DNA from: Stenotrophomonas tumulicola
GTDB taxonomy: Bacteria > Pseudomonadota > Gammaproteobacteria > Xanthomonadales > Xanthomonadaceae
Length of the DNA: 64,000 bases
Assembly: GCF_014117215.1 (NCBI RefSeq)
Contig: NZ_JACGXS010000003.1
Coordinates: forward strand, 62,001 to 126,000
Reading direction: 5' to 3'
Part shown: piece after piece, positions 57,055 through 64,000 of the stretch
Position numbering within the stretch: the first letter of the stretch is position 1
How the letters are laid out: each line of letters starts with the position of its first letter
Notes under the pieces: model-generated
The model's database searches: none
What the model was told of the DNA's origin: nothing
Seen by the model: only the letters and a program-made list of their open reading frames with translations
Translations under genes and position numbers: made by a program

Positions 57055-57732
57055 ATGTTGCTGCATATCCCGGACGTACTCAGCACCGAAGAACTGGGCA
57101 CCCTGCGCAACCGCCTCGACGCGGCCGACTGGACCGATGGCCGCGAGACGGTCGGCAGGCAGGGAGCGCAGGTGAAACGCAACGAACAGCTTGCCGACAC
57201 ATCACCGCTGAAGGCGGAACTGGGGGCCCTGGTGCTGGCCGCATTGCAGCGCAATCCGCTGTTCTTCGCAGCTGCACTGCCGGCCCGGATCCTGCCCCCA
57301 CGTTTCAACCGTTACCAGGGGGGTGGCAGCTACGGCTTCCATGTCGACGGTGCGGTGATGGCCAACGGCGTGCACGGGCACCTGCGTTCGGATATCTCCT
57401 GCACGCTGTTCCTGTCCGCGCCTGAAGACTATGAAGGCGGCGAACTGGTGATCAGCGATACCTACGGCGAACACGAAGTGAAGCTGCCTGCCGGCGACCT
57501 GATCGTATATCCCTCCAGCAGCCTGCACCAGGTCAACCCGGTGACGCGCGGTGCGCGCCAGGCAGCGTTCTTCTGGGTGCAGAGCATGGTCCGCGACGAC
57601 GCGCAGCGGCGCCTGCTGTGGGAAATGGATACATCCATCGAACGCCTGCGCCAGAGCCAGGCCGATGCCAGCGCAGTGCTGCAGTTGAGTGGCGTGTATC
57701 ACAATCTGCTGCGACGATGGAGCGAAGTCTGA
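57055..57732 (+). CDS. piuC: PKHD-type Fe(II)/2-oxoglutarate dioxygenase
   Basis: A 225-residue PiuC/YbiX protein. The double-stranded beta-helix iron site is His and Asp in [10 protein letters not shown] and His in SSLHQVNPV; the 2-oxoglutarate Arg is in [13 protein letters not shown]. The N-terminus [20 protein letters not shown] and the motif [13 protein letters not shown] are typical. These enzymes accompany Fiu/PiuA receptors in iron-limited operons, as here. The substrate in the cell is not established. ATG 57055 is chosen, since the frame upstream runs over the receptor end. Confidence 0.95.
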   Translation: MLLHIPDVLSTEELGTLRNRLDAADWTDGRETVGRQGAQVKRNEQLADTSPLKAELGALVLAALQRNPLFFAAALPARILPPRFNRYQGGGSYGFHVDGAVMANGVHGHLRSDISCTLFLSAPEDYEGGELVISDTYGEHEVKLPAGDLIVYPSSSLHQVNPVTRGARQAAFFWVQSMVRDDAQRRLLWEMDTSIERLRQSQADASAVLQLSGVYHNLLRRWSEV

Positions 57733-57987
57733 GCGGGCCAGCCGCGCTGTAATTCCCTGCCGGTTTCCACACAGAGCGACTGGGCCATGCGCCTGCCATC
57801 GCTGCTGCGGGTTGTTATCGATCCAGCACCGATGTCGCTACTGACGTCAAAGACTTTTCCTCTTTGTGCAGGGCATCCAGTTTCGGCTGTATTGCGCCAC
57901 TCATTTTCCAGATCCACAGCCACGCTTTGGCCTGAAATCCCCATTCGGTGCACATGCTGGAAATCCTGAACAACTGAGGATTCCACC

Positions 57988-59646
57988 ATGCTCACGCGAT
58001 TAATTCATGCATCGCATCACTCATTACTGACCCCGCTGTGCAGCGCTATCATCGCGCTTGCTGCTTCGGCGCCAGCGCACGCCGAACTGGCCCGACCGGA
58101 TCATATCAATGACTACACCAGGACACTTGACGAATTGGTCATGATCATGGGCCACAACGCCTTCAATCACGATGGGTTCCTCCCCAACCAGCGCCTGACC
58201 ATCGAGGAACAGCTTGGGCGTGGCGTACGCGGATTCATGCTGGACATATACAAGCACAATGGCGAACTGCATGTATGCCACGGAAGCTGCAACATATTGG
58301 CGTCCCGCGTCGCGCCTCTGGAGCGCGACCTCCGTACTATCCACGACTTTCTCACCACGCATCCCACAGCGATCATCGCGATCCACATCGAGTCATATAT
58401 CCAGCGCAAGGACCTTGAGGATTTCCACAGCACGCATCCGGAGCTGTTCCAGCATGCATTCGACCCAACCCATAAATTATGGTCGCGCCATAAAAACTGG
58501 CCTGACATCGGCGAGCTCATGGGGGCCGACCAGCGTCTTCTGCTCATCGCACAGGACAGCAGCCTCGCCGGCCGCATTGGAGGCTCATCGGCCCACGTGA
58601 TGTTCGACCAGGACATCCTGGTCCAGAACACCTACAACATTGGCGACACCATCGGGCAGCATGACTTCAGCTGTTCTTCCCGCTGGGATGACATCCCTCT
58701 GGACACGGCAACGGGCGTGAATGGTTGGAAACGCCTGTTCCTCATGAATCACTTCCACAAGGTTCCGGAACTGATCCATGGAGACTACGACAATCACTGG
58801 GAGTACATCGAAGCGCGCGAGATGGACCGCTGCAAGCGCATGCCGAACTTCATCGCCGTCGACTCGGTTGAACGCGGTGATGCCCTGGAATACGTTGAGC
58901 ACCGGAATAATGGCGGCGTGGTGGCTTACGAAGGAAATGATGCCAAACAGAACGTCGTCTGTGGCTTCAGCTCAGCAGTCCAGCGCGACTGGAGCATGCA
59001 GGATGGTGAAAGGCTGGGTTGCGAGAACGATGAAATGCGCTCGCTCCGGCTGCGGGGCATGAAGAAGGGCCAGCGGATCACACTCCATGACCACCCGGGC
59101 GGGACACGGGATGATGACTTCGGCATCCTCAACATTGACCGTGACATACCGTGGAATTCACCATTGGTACTCAAAGACCTGGATCAGACGCAATACAGCG
59201 ACCACTTCCGCTACCTCTACTCGGGTGGAAACGGATTGGCGGGAAAGGTATCGCATATAAAAGTCGAACCATCCCCCGTACCCCACAGCGAATCTGCCGC
59301 GGTGTTGCTGAGAGGAAATAACGGCACCCAGCGCATCTCCTGCACATTTGGCCTTACCCGCAGCGACTTCTGGAATATCAAGAAGGAATCGGGCTGCCAT
59401 AACGACGATGCTCGATCCATGAATATTCTTTCGGCCAAAGAGGGAACGATCATTACCGTCTACGATTCGCCCAGTGGCTCGGAAAAGGATGACTACACTG
59501 TCATCCGGGTCAAACGGGACCTGGACACTGTGCGGACCGTGCCGACGTTCGAGGGTGATTCGGAGGACGAATACCTGGTCATTGACCACCATCATGTGAA
59601 TGGACTCGATGGAAAAGTATCAGCGGTACGAGTAGAAACACCTTGA
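57988..59646 (+). CDS. Secreted PI-PLC X-domain-like protein with duplicated C-terminal module
   Basis: A 552-residue exported protein, signal peptide residues 1-32 (ending PAHAE). The N-terminal domain resembles bacterial/eukaryotic phosphatidylinositol-specific phospholipase C: IMGHNAFNHDG with His56, QLGRGVRGFMLDIY and ELHVCHGSC with His98, then IHDFLTTHPTAIIAIHIESY. The C-terminal 230 residues hold two related modules (about 322-428 and 449-551) sharing a Cys pair, GC-ND-RS, a DD-I..RD stretch, and NGL-GKVS-(V/I)RVE ends. AGGA precedes ATG 57988. Codons are clearly less GC-rich than neighbours, suggesting transfer. Substrate and role, perhaps in host or prey contact, are unknown. Confidence 0.85.
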   Translation: MLTRLIHASHHSLLTPLCSAIIALAASAPAHAELARPDHINDYTRTLDELVMIMGHNAFNHDGFLPNQRLTIEEQLGRGVRGFMLDIYKHNGELHVCHGSCNILASRVAPLERDLRTIHDFLTTHPTAIIAIHIESYIQRKDLEDFHSTHPELFQHAFDPTHKLWSRHKNWPDIGELMGADQRLLLIAQDSSLAGRIGGSSAHVMFDQDILVQNTYNIGDTIGQHDFSCSSRWDDIPLDTATGVNGWKRLFLMNHFHKVPELIHGDYDNHWEYIEAREMDRCKRMPNFIAVDSVERGDALEYVEHRNNGGVVAYEGNDAKQNVVCGFSSAVQRDWSMQDGERLGCENDEMRSLRLRGMKKGQRITLHDHPGGTRDDDFGILNIDRDIPWNSPLVLKDLDQTQYSDHFRYLYSGGNGLAGKVSHIKVEPSPVPHSESAAVLLRGNNGTQRISCTFGLTRSDFWNIKKESGCHNDDARSMNILSAKEGTIITVYDSPSGSEKDDYTVIRVKRDLDTVRTVPTFEGDSEDEYLVIDHHHVNGLDGKVSAVRVETP

Positions 59647-59739
59647 TTCTGAATGTGCGCCAGCACGGCGAGCCGTGCTGGTGCCGGCTGCACAGGCAGC
59701 ATGCGGCAGAGGGCGCACGATCCCGCTCGACGCCCACAC

Positions 59740-59780
59740 CTGCGAATGGCTCTCATTTGCTATTCAGAATAATTATCAAT
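59740..59780. promoter_or_regulatory. Fur-like box 2 region
   Basis: CTGCGAATGGCTCTCAT (59740-59756) matches 13 of 17 bases of Fur-like box 1, and GAATAATTATCAAT follows at 59767-59780. Overlapping boxes of this kind are usual before iron receptor genes. It lies upstream of the small protein and receptor genes at 59875 and 60430. Confidence 0.65.
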
Positions 59781-59874
59781 ACACTTCCGCCAGATCCACG
59801 CCACGTCGTTCGACCATCAGGCCCCAGGGGACATCTTGCGTCATCCGCACCGCCACCATCAGCTCGGCGCCGCC

Positions 59875-60279
59875 ATGCGCGGCCAGCGTCCTGCGCTGGC
59901 CAGCCTGCTGGCGTGGGTGGCGATGCTGGCGTTGCTGCTCGGCTCCCTGCCGTTGCTGGCGCCTTCCAGCGACGGCCATGCAGCCTCGGCGCTGCTGCAA
60001 AGTCCGCTGGAAGAGCGTGGCGGTGGTGGTGAAGGCAGCCTGCATGAACAGGCACCGGCCAAGCTGCGCCGCGTTGCCCTGAAGGCCGACGTCCCCCTCC
60101 AGGCCAGCATGCCGGACACCGCACTGGTGCCACTGGCCGCGTGCTGGGTTGCACTGGCACAGCCTGCCGCCGGCATCGATTTCCAATCCCGTGACTGGCG
60201 CGACGCCAGCATGCAGCCTCCGCGTGCCGACCCACCCGGGCGTCGCCAGCAGCGTGGCCAGGCGCCCCCGCTGGCCTGA
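59875..60279 (+). CDS. Small protein with one membrane segment before the receptor gene
   Basis: A possible 134-residue protein. The N-terminus MRGQRPALASLLAWVAMLAL is followed by LLGSLPLLAPS, a signal or anchor. The rest is Ala/Pro/Gln-rich, including LRRVALKADVPLQASMPDTA and a second mildly hydrophobic stretch ALVPLAACWVALAQPAAG. No domain is recognised. A TTG at 59836 would give an earlier start. It is in the same relative position as the small gene at 54172 and shares the order Fur-like box, small frame, receptor. Confidence 0.45.
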   Translation: MRGQRPALASLLAWVAMLALLLGSLPLLAPSSDGHAASALLQSPLEERGGGGEGSLHEQAPAKLRRVALKADVPLQASMPDTALVPLAACWVALAQPAAGIDFQSRDWRDASMQPPRADPPGRRQQRGQAPPLA

Positions 60280-60429
60280 TCCGTCTTCCGTGCCCGCCCG
60301 CCGGCGCGCACGTCGAAGCAGCTTCCTGTTGTAGTTCCCTGCTGCCCCTGACCGGGCTCCCTGCGCTGCACTCCGCCGCTCGCTGGCGCCTGGTGCGGCA
60401 TTTTCCTGCATTTCTTCGAGGTTACCGCC

Positions 60430-62811
60430 ATGGCCCAGCGCCATCGTTTCCGTTCGCCTGTCATCCGTACCGCCCTGTCCAGCGCCCTGCTGTGCGCGCT
60501 CGCCGCCCCCGCCCTGGCCGACGTCGCCGCGCCGCGCACCCTGGACCAGGTGGTGGTCACCGCCTCCGGTTTCGAACAGAAGATCACCGATGCACCCGCC
60601 AGCATCTCGGTCATCACCCGCGAAGAACTGGCCAAGCGCCCGTACATGACCCTGCTCGATGCGGTGCGTGACCTGGAAGGCGTGGACGTCGGCGAGACCC
60701 GCGACAAGACCGGCCAGGGCAGCATCTCGATGCGCGGCATGGGCTCGGATTACACCCTGCTGCTGGTCAATGGCCGCCGGCAGAACAACCACGGCGACAT
60801 CTATCCGAACAACTTCGGCGGCAACCAGTTCAACCATATCCCGCCGCTGGATGCGATCGAACGCATCGAGGTGATACGTGGACCGGCATCCACCCTGTAC
60901 GGCGCCGACGCGATGGGCGGGGTGATCAACGTGATCACCAAGCGCAACCTGGACAGCTGGCACGGCTCGGCCACCATTGGCCGCACCTTCGAAACCGACG
61001 ATGAGTTCGGCGATGACAGCACCTTCGATGCCTTCATCACCGGCCCGCTGGTGCCGGGCGTACTCAACCTCAGCGCGCGCGCCAGCTGGTATGACCGCAA
61101 GGCGTCCAACCCGGTGTACGCGCCAGCCACGGACCCGGCCGGCCAGCCACATGACCGCTCACTGGGCTTTGGCGGCGGCGGCAAGACCGTGGACAACACC
61201 AACAAGGCCGGTGGCGTCAGCCTGGAATGGAATGCCAGCGATGCGCAGCGCCTGACCCTGGACTTCGATACCTCGCGCCAGGAATACGACAACTCGATCA
61301 AGATCAACGACGACGGCGAGGAAGAGTATCCGGTCGGCACGGTGGATGGGATCGCCTCCATCTGGCGCGGCAACACCACCACCTGCATCCCCCGCCTCAA
61401 CTGCACCCGTGCCGATCCACGCGTGGGATACAGCCCGGCGCAGGAGTTCACCCGTGACGCATGGGCGCTGACCCACGAAGGCGACTGGAGCTTCGGCCGT
61501 AGCCTGGTGTCGCTGGCCCACGTGGCCACCAACAATGATGGCCGCACGATGCCCTTCACGGTGGCCGAGCGTCGCCAGTTGCTGGAGATGCTCAACGCCA
61601 CCGGTGCCTACGCCGGGCAGACCGAAGCGCAACGCCGTGCAGCGGCTGAAGCCGCCTTCCTCCCGCGTCCCAAGCGCACGCTGGAGAGCGCCCAGTACAC
61701 CCTGGATGCGAAACTGGACATCCCGTTCCAGGCCGCCGGCCAGCACATGGCGGTGATCGGTGCGCAGGTGATCCGCGGGGAGCTCACCGACGGGGTGTTC
61801 GGCATGGAAACCGGCAACCCGGGCCAGACGCAGGACCACAACATGTACTCGGTGTTCGCCGAAGACACCTGGAACATCACCGCACCGTTTGCCCTCACCT
61901 ACGGCCTGCGCTTCGATGACCACGAAGTGTTCGGCAACCACCTGAGCCCGCGCCTGTACGGCGTATACACGTTCAACGATGCGTGGACCGTCAAGGGTGG
62001 TGTCAGCACCGGCTTCAAGACCCCCAAGACCACCCAGCTGTATGACGGCGTGACCGGTTTCGGTGGCCAGGGCACCTCGCCCATGTACGGCAACCCGGAC
62101 CTGCAGCCTGAAACCAGCACCAGCACCGAGCTGGCCGTGTACTGGCAACATCCCGATGGCCACAGCGCCAATGCCACCGTGTTCCACAACAAGTTCGACG
62201 ACAAGATCGCCTCGCAGCCCTGCGGCCCCGGCCTGACGCTGGCCTGCACCAGCAGTGGCGAGTACGCCGAGCTGGGCTATGCCAGCAGCAGCCGCACGGT
62301 GAACATCGACGAAGTGGTGATCCAGGGCGTGGAAGTCGCCGGCCGCTGGGAAATCAGCGATCGCTTCGCATTGCGCGCCAACTACACCTACACCGACAGC
62401 GAGCAGAAGAGTGGTGCGGAGAAGGGCCTGCCGCTGGGCAACAGCGCCAAGCACATGGCCAACGCCACCTTCGACTGGCAGGCCAGCGAGCGCTTCAACG
62501 TATTCCTGACTGGCGAAATGCGTTCCAAGCGCTACCGTGGCGTCAGCTCGATCACCAACCAGCCGCTTTACTACAAGGACTACACCGTGCTGCACCTGGG
62601 CGCGTCCTTCGAAGCCACGCAATGGCTGACCGTCAATGCGCGCATCAACAACCTGCTGGACCGTGATTTCACCACCTACCACGCCAGCTTCGTCGACCTG
62701 GATGGCGACGGCGCCTATGCCGATGGCACCAGCGAGGTGCTGTTCGAGGATGACTACAACAACAAGGACAAGGCACGCAGCGTGTGGGTCAGCCTGAACT
62801 TCAAGTTCTGA
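60430..62811 (+). CDS. TonB-dependent siderophore receptor (FepA/BfeA-like)
   Basis: A 793-residue outer-membrane receptor of the FepA/PfeA/PirA type for enterobactin-like catecholates. Signal peptide residues 1-30 (ending PALADV). The TonB box region LDQVVVTASGFEQKITDAPA is followed by the plug (ISVITREELAKRPYMTLLDA, GQGSISMRGMGSDYTLLLVN, DAIERIEVIRGPASTLYGAD, MGGVINVITKR). Long extracellular loops contain FGGQGTSPMYGNPDLQPETS, and the barrel ends VWVSLNFKF. Regulation by iron is suggested by Fur-like box 2 upstream. PepSY and DUF2271 genes with a further Fur-like box follow. Confidence 0.95.
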   Translation: MAQRHRFRSPVIRTALSSALLCALAAPALADVAAPRTLDQVVVTASGFEQKITDAPASISVITREELAKRPYMTLLDAVRDLEGVDVGETRDKTGQGSISMRGMGSDYTLLLVNGRRQNNHGDIYPNNFGGNQFNHIPPLDAIERIEVIRGPASTLYGADAMGGVINVITKRNLDSWHGSATIGRTFETDDEFGDDSTFDAFITGPLVPGVLNLSARASWYDRKASNPVYAPATDPAGQPHDRSLGFGGGGKTVDNTNKAGGVSLEWNASDAQRLTLDFDTSRQEYDNSIKINDDGEEEYPVGTVDGIASIWRGNTTTCIPRLNCTRADPRVGYSPAQEFTRDAWALTHEGDWSFGRSLVSLAHVATNNDGRTMPFTVAERRQLLEMLNATGAYAGQTEAQRRAAAEAAFLPRPKRTLESAQYTLDAKLDIPFQAAGQHMAVIGAQVIRGELTDGVFGMETGNPGQTQDHNMYSVFAEDTWNITAPFALTYGLRFDDHEVFGNHLSPRLYGVYTFNDAWTVKGGVSTGFKTPKTTQLYDGVTGFGGQGTSPMYGNPDLQPETSTSTELAVYWQHPDGHSANATVFHNKFDDKIASQPCGPGLTLACTSSGEYAELGYASSSRTVNIDEVVIQGVEVAGRWEISDRFALRANYTYTDSEQKSGAEKGLPLGNSAKHMANATFDWQASERFNVFLTGEMRSKRYRGVSSITNQPLYYKDYTVLHLGASFEATQWLTVNARINNLLDRDFTTYHASFVDLDGDGAYADGTSEVLFEDDYNNKDKARSVWVSLNFKF

Positions 62812-62822
62812 GGTGATCATCC

Positions 62823-62899
62823 GGTAGCGCCGGGCCATGCCCGGCGCACGTGGACGGCAGCCCCATCCTGAAAACCGCCGAGCATGGCTCGGCGCTGCC
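62823..62899. repeat. Inverted pair of SMAG palindromes
   Basis: GGTAGCGCCGGGCCATGCCC with GGCG (62823-62846) and CCGCCGAGCATGGCTCGGCG with CTGCC (to 62899) face each other after the receptor stop, before the Fur-like box of the next operon. Confidence 0.85.
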
Positions 62900-62927
62900 A
62901 CCAGGGCAGATACATTCCGACACCTAA

Positions 62928-62944
62928 TTGCGAACTATTCTCAT
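62928..62944. promoter_or_regulatory. Fur-like box 3
   Basis: TTGCGAACTATTCTCAT matches the reverse complement of box 1 at 15 of 17 bases. It lies 43 bases before the GTG start of the PepSY gene, in promoter position. Confidence 0.7.
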
Positions 62945-62986
62945 CAATGATGTAATGCGCCGTCATCTCCTGTTTCCCTCCGTGCC

Positions 62987-63625
62987 GTGAGCCGTTCCGT
63001 ACCTTCCACCGTGCAGCAACAGCAGAGCCGCGGTTTCTGGCTGCGTACGCTGCACCAATGGCATTGGATCAGCTCGGCGGTCTGCCTGATCGGCATGCTG
63101 CTGTTTGCCGCCACCGGCATCACCTTGAACCACGCGGCGAAGATCGAAGCCACCCCGCAGGTGCAGAACCGCCAACTGCAACTGCCCGCAGGAATGCTGG
63201 GCCAACTGGGCGACCGCGAGGAGGGCAACGCACCGATTCCCCGCAGCGCGCGGCAATGGCTGGACCAACAGCTGGATGTCTCCATCGGCGGGCGTGCAGC
63301 GGAGTGGTCGCCGGAGGAGATCTACCTGTCATTGCCACGGCCTGGCGGCGATGCCTGGTTGAGCATCGATCGCCAAAGCGGTGCGGTGGAGTACGAATCC
63401 ACTTCGCGCGGGGCGGTTTCCTATTTCAACGACCTGCACAAGGGCCGCAATGCCGGGCCCGCCTGGGGCTGGTTCCTGGACCTGTTCGCCGTGGCCTGCC
63501 TGGTGTTCTGCATCACCGGCCTGTTCCTGCTGCACCTGCATGCGCGGCAGCGGCGCATGACCTGGCCGCTGGTCGGCCTGGGACTGATGATCCCGCTGCT
63601 GATCGCCCTGCTGTTGATCCACTGA
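62987..63625 (+). CDS. PepSY-associated transmembrane protein
   Basis: A 212-residue inner-membrane protein, start GTG 62987. It has a first membrane helix [20 protein letters not shown] with His residues nearby (HQWHW, LNHAAK), a periplasmic stretch of about 90 residues with [20 protein letters not shown], and two C-terminal helices ([20 protein letters not shown] and [18 protein letters not shown]) with a basic loop HLHARQRRM. This is the PepSY_TM-like group found next to siderophore receptors. Such proteins are proposed to reduce ferric siderophores in the periplasm. Fur-like box 3 precedes it. Confidence 0.9.
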   Translation: MSRSVPSTVQQQQSRGFWLRTLHQWHWISSAVCLIGMLLFAATGITLNHAAKIEATPQVQNRQLQLPAGMLGQLGDREEGNAPIPRSARQWLDQQLDVSIGGRAAEWSPEEIYLSLPRPGGDAWLSIDRQSGAVEYESTSRGAVSYFNDLHKGRNAGPAWGWFLDLFAVACLVFCITGLFLLHLHARQRRMTWPLVGLGLMIPLLIALLLIH

Positions 63626-63656
63626 CCTTCTTCGACCTTCCCTGCTGGAGCCGTCC

Positions 63657-64000
63657 ATGCGCGTCACCCTAACCATCGCCCTCAGCGGCCTGCTGGCCAC
63701 CTCGCCCGCCTATGCGGCCACGCTGGACATCAATGTCGAGGTGCCCAAGCTCAACGTCGCCGAATACCACCGGCCATACGTGGCCGTTTGGCTGGAGGGC
63801 GCCGACCAGAAAGTCGCCGCCAACCTGTCGGTGTGGTACCAGCAGACCGGCAACAGCGAAGGCCACGGCACCAAGTGGCTGCCGGACCTGCGCCAGTGGT
63901 GGCGCAAGAGTGGGCGCACGCTGGACGTTCCGGTGGACGGCGTGACCGGCCCGACCCGCCCGGTCGGCAAGCACGCGCTGTCCTTCGATGACCGCCAGCC
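63657..64000 (+). CDS. DUF2271 domain protein, cut by the window edge
   Basis: At least 114 residues, open to the end of the window. ATG 63657 is preceded by GGAG at 63647-63650. The signal peptide is residues 1-20 (ending PAYAA), and the mature start is a DUF2271 domain: INVEVPKLNVAEYHRPYVAV followed by WLEGADQ, then VAANLSVWYQQTGNSEGHGT and KWLPDLRQWWRKSGR. DUF2271 proteins lie beside PepSY-TM genes in iron-uptake operons of Xanthomonadaceae and are of unknown function. It is 31 bases after the PepSY gene and is probably co-transcribed. The C-terminus is outside the window. Confidence 0.85.
   Translation, partial: MRVTLTIALSGLLATSPAYAATLDINVEVPKLNVAEYHRPYVAVWLEGADQKVAANLSVWYQQTGNSEGHGTKWLPDLRQWWRKSGRTLDVPVDGVTGPTRPVGKHALSFDDRQ

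Overview
The window looks like chromosomal DNA of a Stenotrophomonas (Xanthomonadaceae) species. The base composition is high-GC. Short palindromes of the SMAG/GTAG type (GTAGCGCCGGGCCATGCCCGGC and variants) lie between many genes. Lineage-typical genes are present: a fused aspartate kinase/diaminopimelate decarboxylase, the MurL-MurD2 route to D-Glu peptidoglycan, an HU protein with a Lys/Ala tail, and TonB-dependent receptor loci for sugars and siderophores. No rRNA, tRNA, phage, IS or CRISPR was seen.

Layout. 1-436: edge fragment of a TonB-like protein. 627-5812: a minus-strand operon of oxidoreductases (two aldo/keto reductases, a flavodoxin, a cupin-carboxymuconolactone decarboxylase fusion, an alpha/beta hydrolase), most with export-type N-termini. 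6077-15949: a putative 3-keto-glycoside catabolic locus. It holds a LacI regulator, three TIM-barrel isomerase/epimerase-like proteins, an MFS permease, a Gfo/Idh/MocA dehydrogenase, a cytochrome c, a DUF1080 (3-keto-disaccharide hydrolase family) protein, and a GMC dehydrogenase with its Tat-exported small subunit. The two convergent arms are each headed by the same palindrome, TGCAATCGATTGCA, so one local repressor probably controls both. 16084-17405: ssb and a membrane protein.

17879-32558: a maltose/malto-oligosaccharide utilisation locus: LacI regulator, secreted GH13 amylase, MFS sugar transporter, large six-hairpin-type glycosidase, GH97 glucosidase, sugar TonB receptor and cytoplasmic GH13 alpha-glucosidase. 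Three exact copies of TGCATACGTATTCA mark its promoters. The large glycosidase carries four SMAG-like palindromes inside its reading frame.

32674-45851: housekeeping and accessory genes: ispB, murD2-murL, lysine biosynthesis fusion, two PhzF paralogues, amidohydrolase, osmC, HU-like protein and small envelope proteins. 45897-52866: SET-domain methyltransferase, then the SUF iron-sulfur operon (Rrf2 regulator, sufBCDS) followed by a GNAT and a Rieske-type ferredoxin. 52863-64000: iron-related genes with Fur-like boxes: an ornithine cyclodeaminase-like dehydrogenase, a Fiu-type receptor with PiuC, a FepA/BfeA-type receptor, and PepSY and DUF2271 proteins. A secreted PI-PLC-like protein of different base composition sits between the two receptors.

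The main candidates for new biology are the 3-keto-glycoside regulon with isomerase-like proteins predicted in different compartments, the palindromes translated inside a glycosidase, the PI-PLC-like protein with a duplicated C-terminal module, and an iron-box-associated ornithine cyclodeaminase homologue. Functions are inferred from sequence reading; no database search was run.
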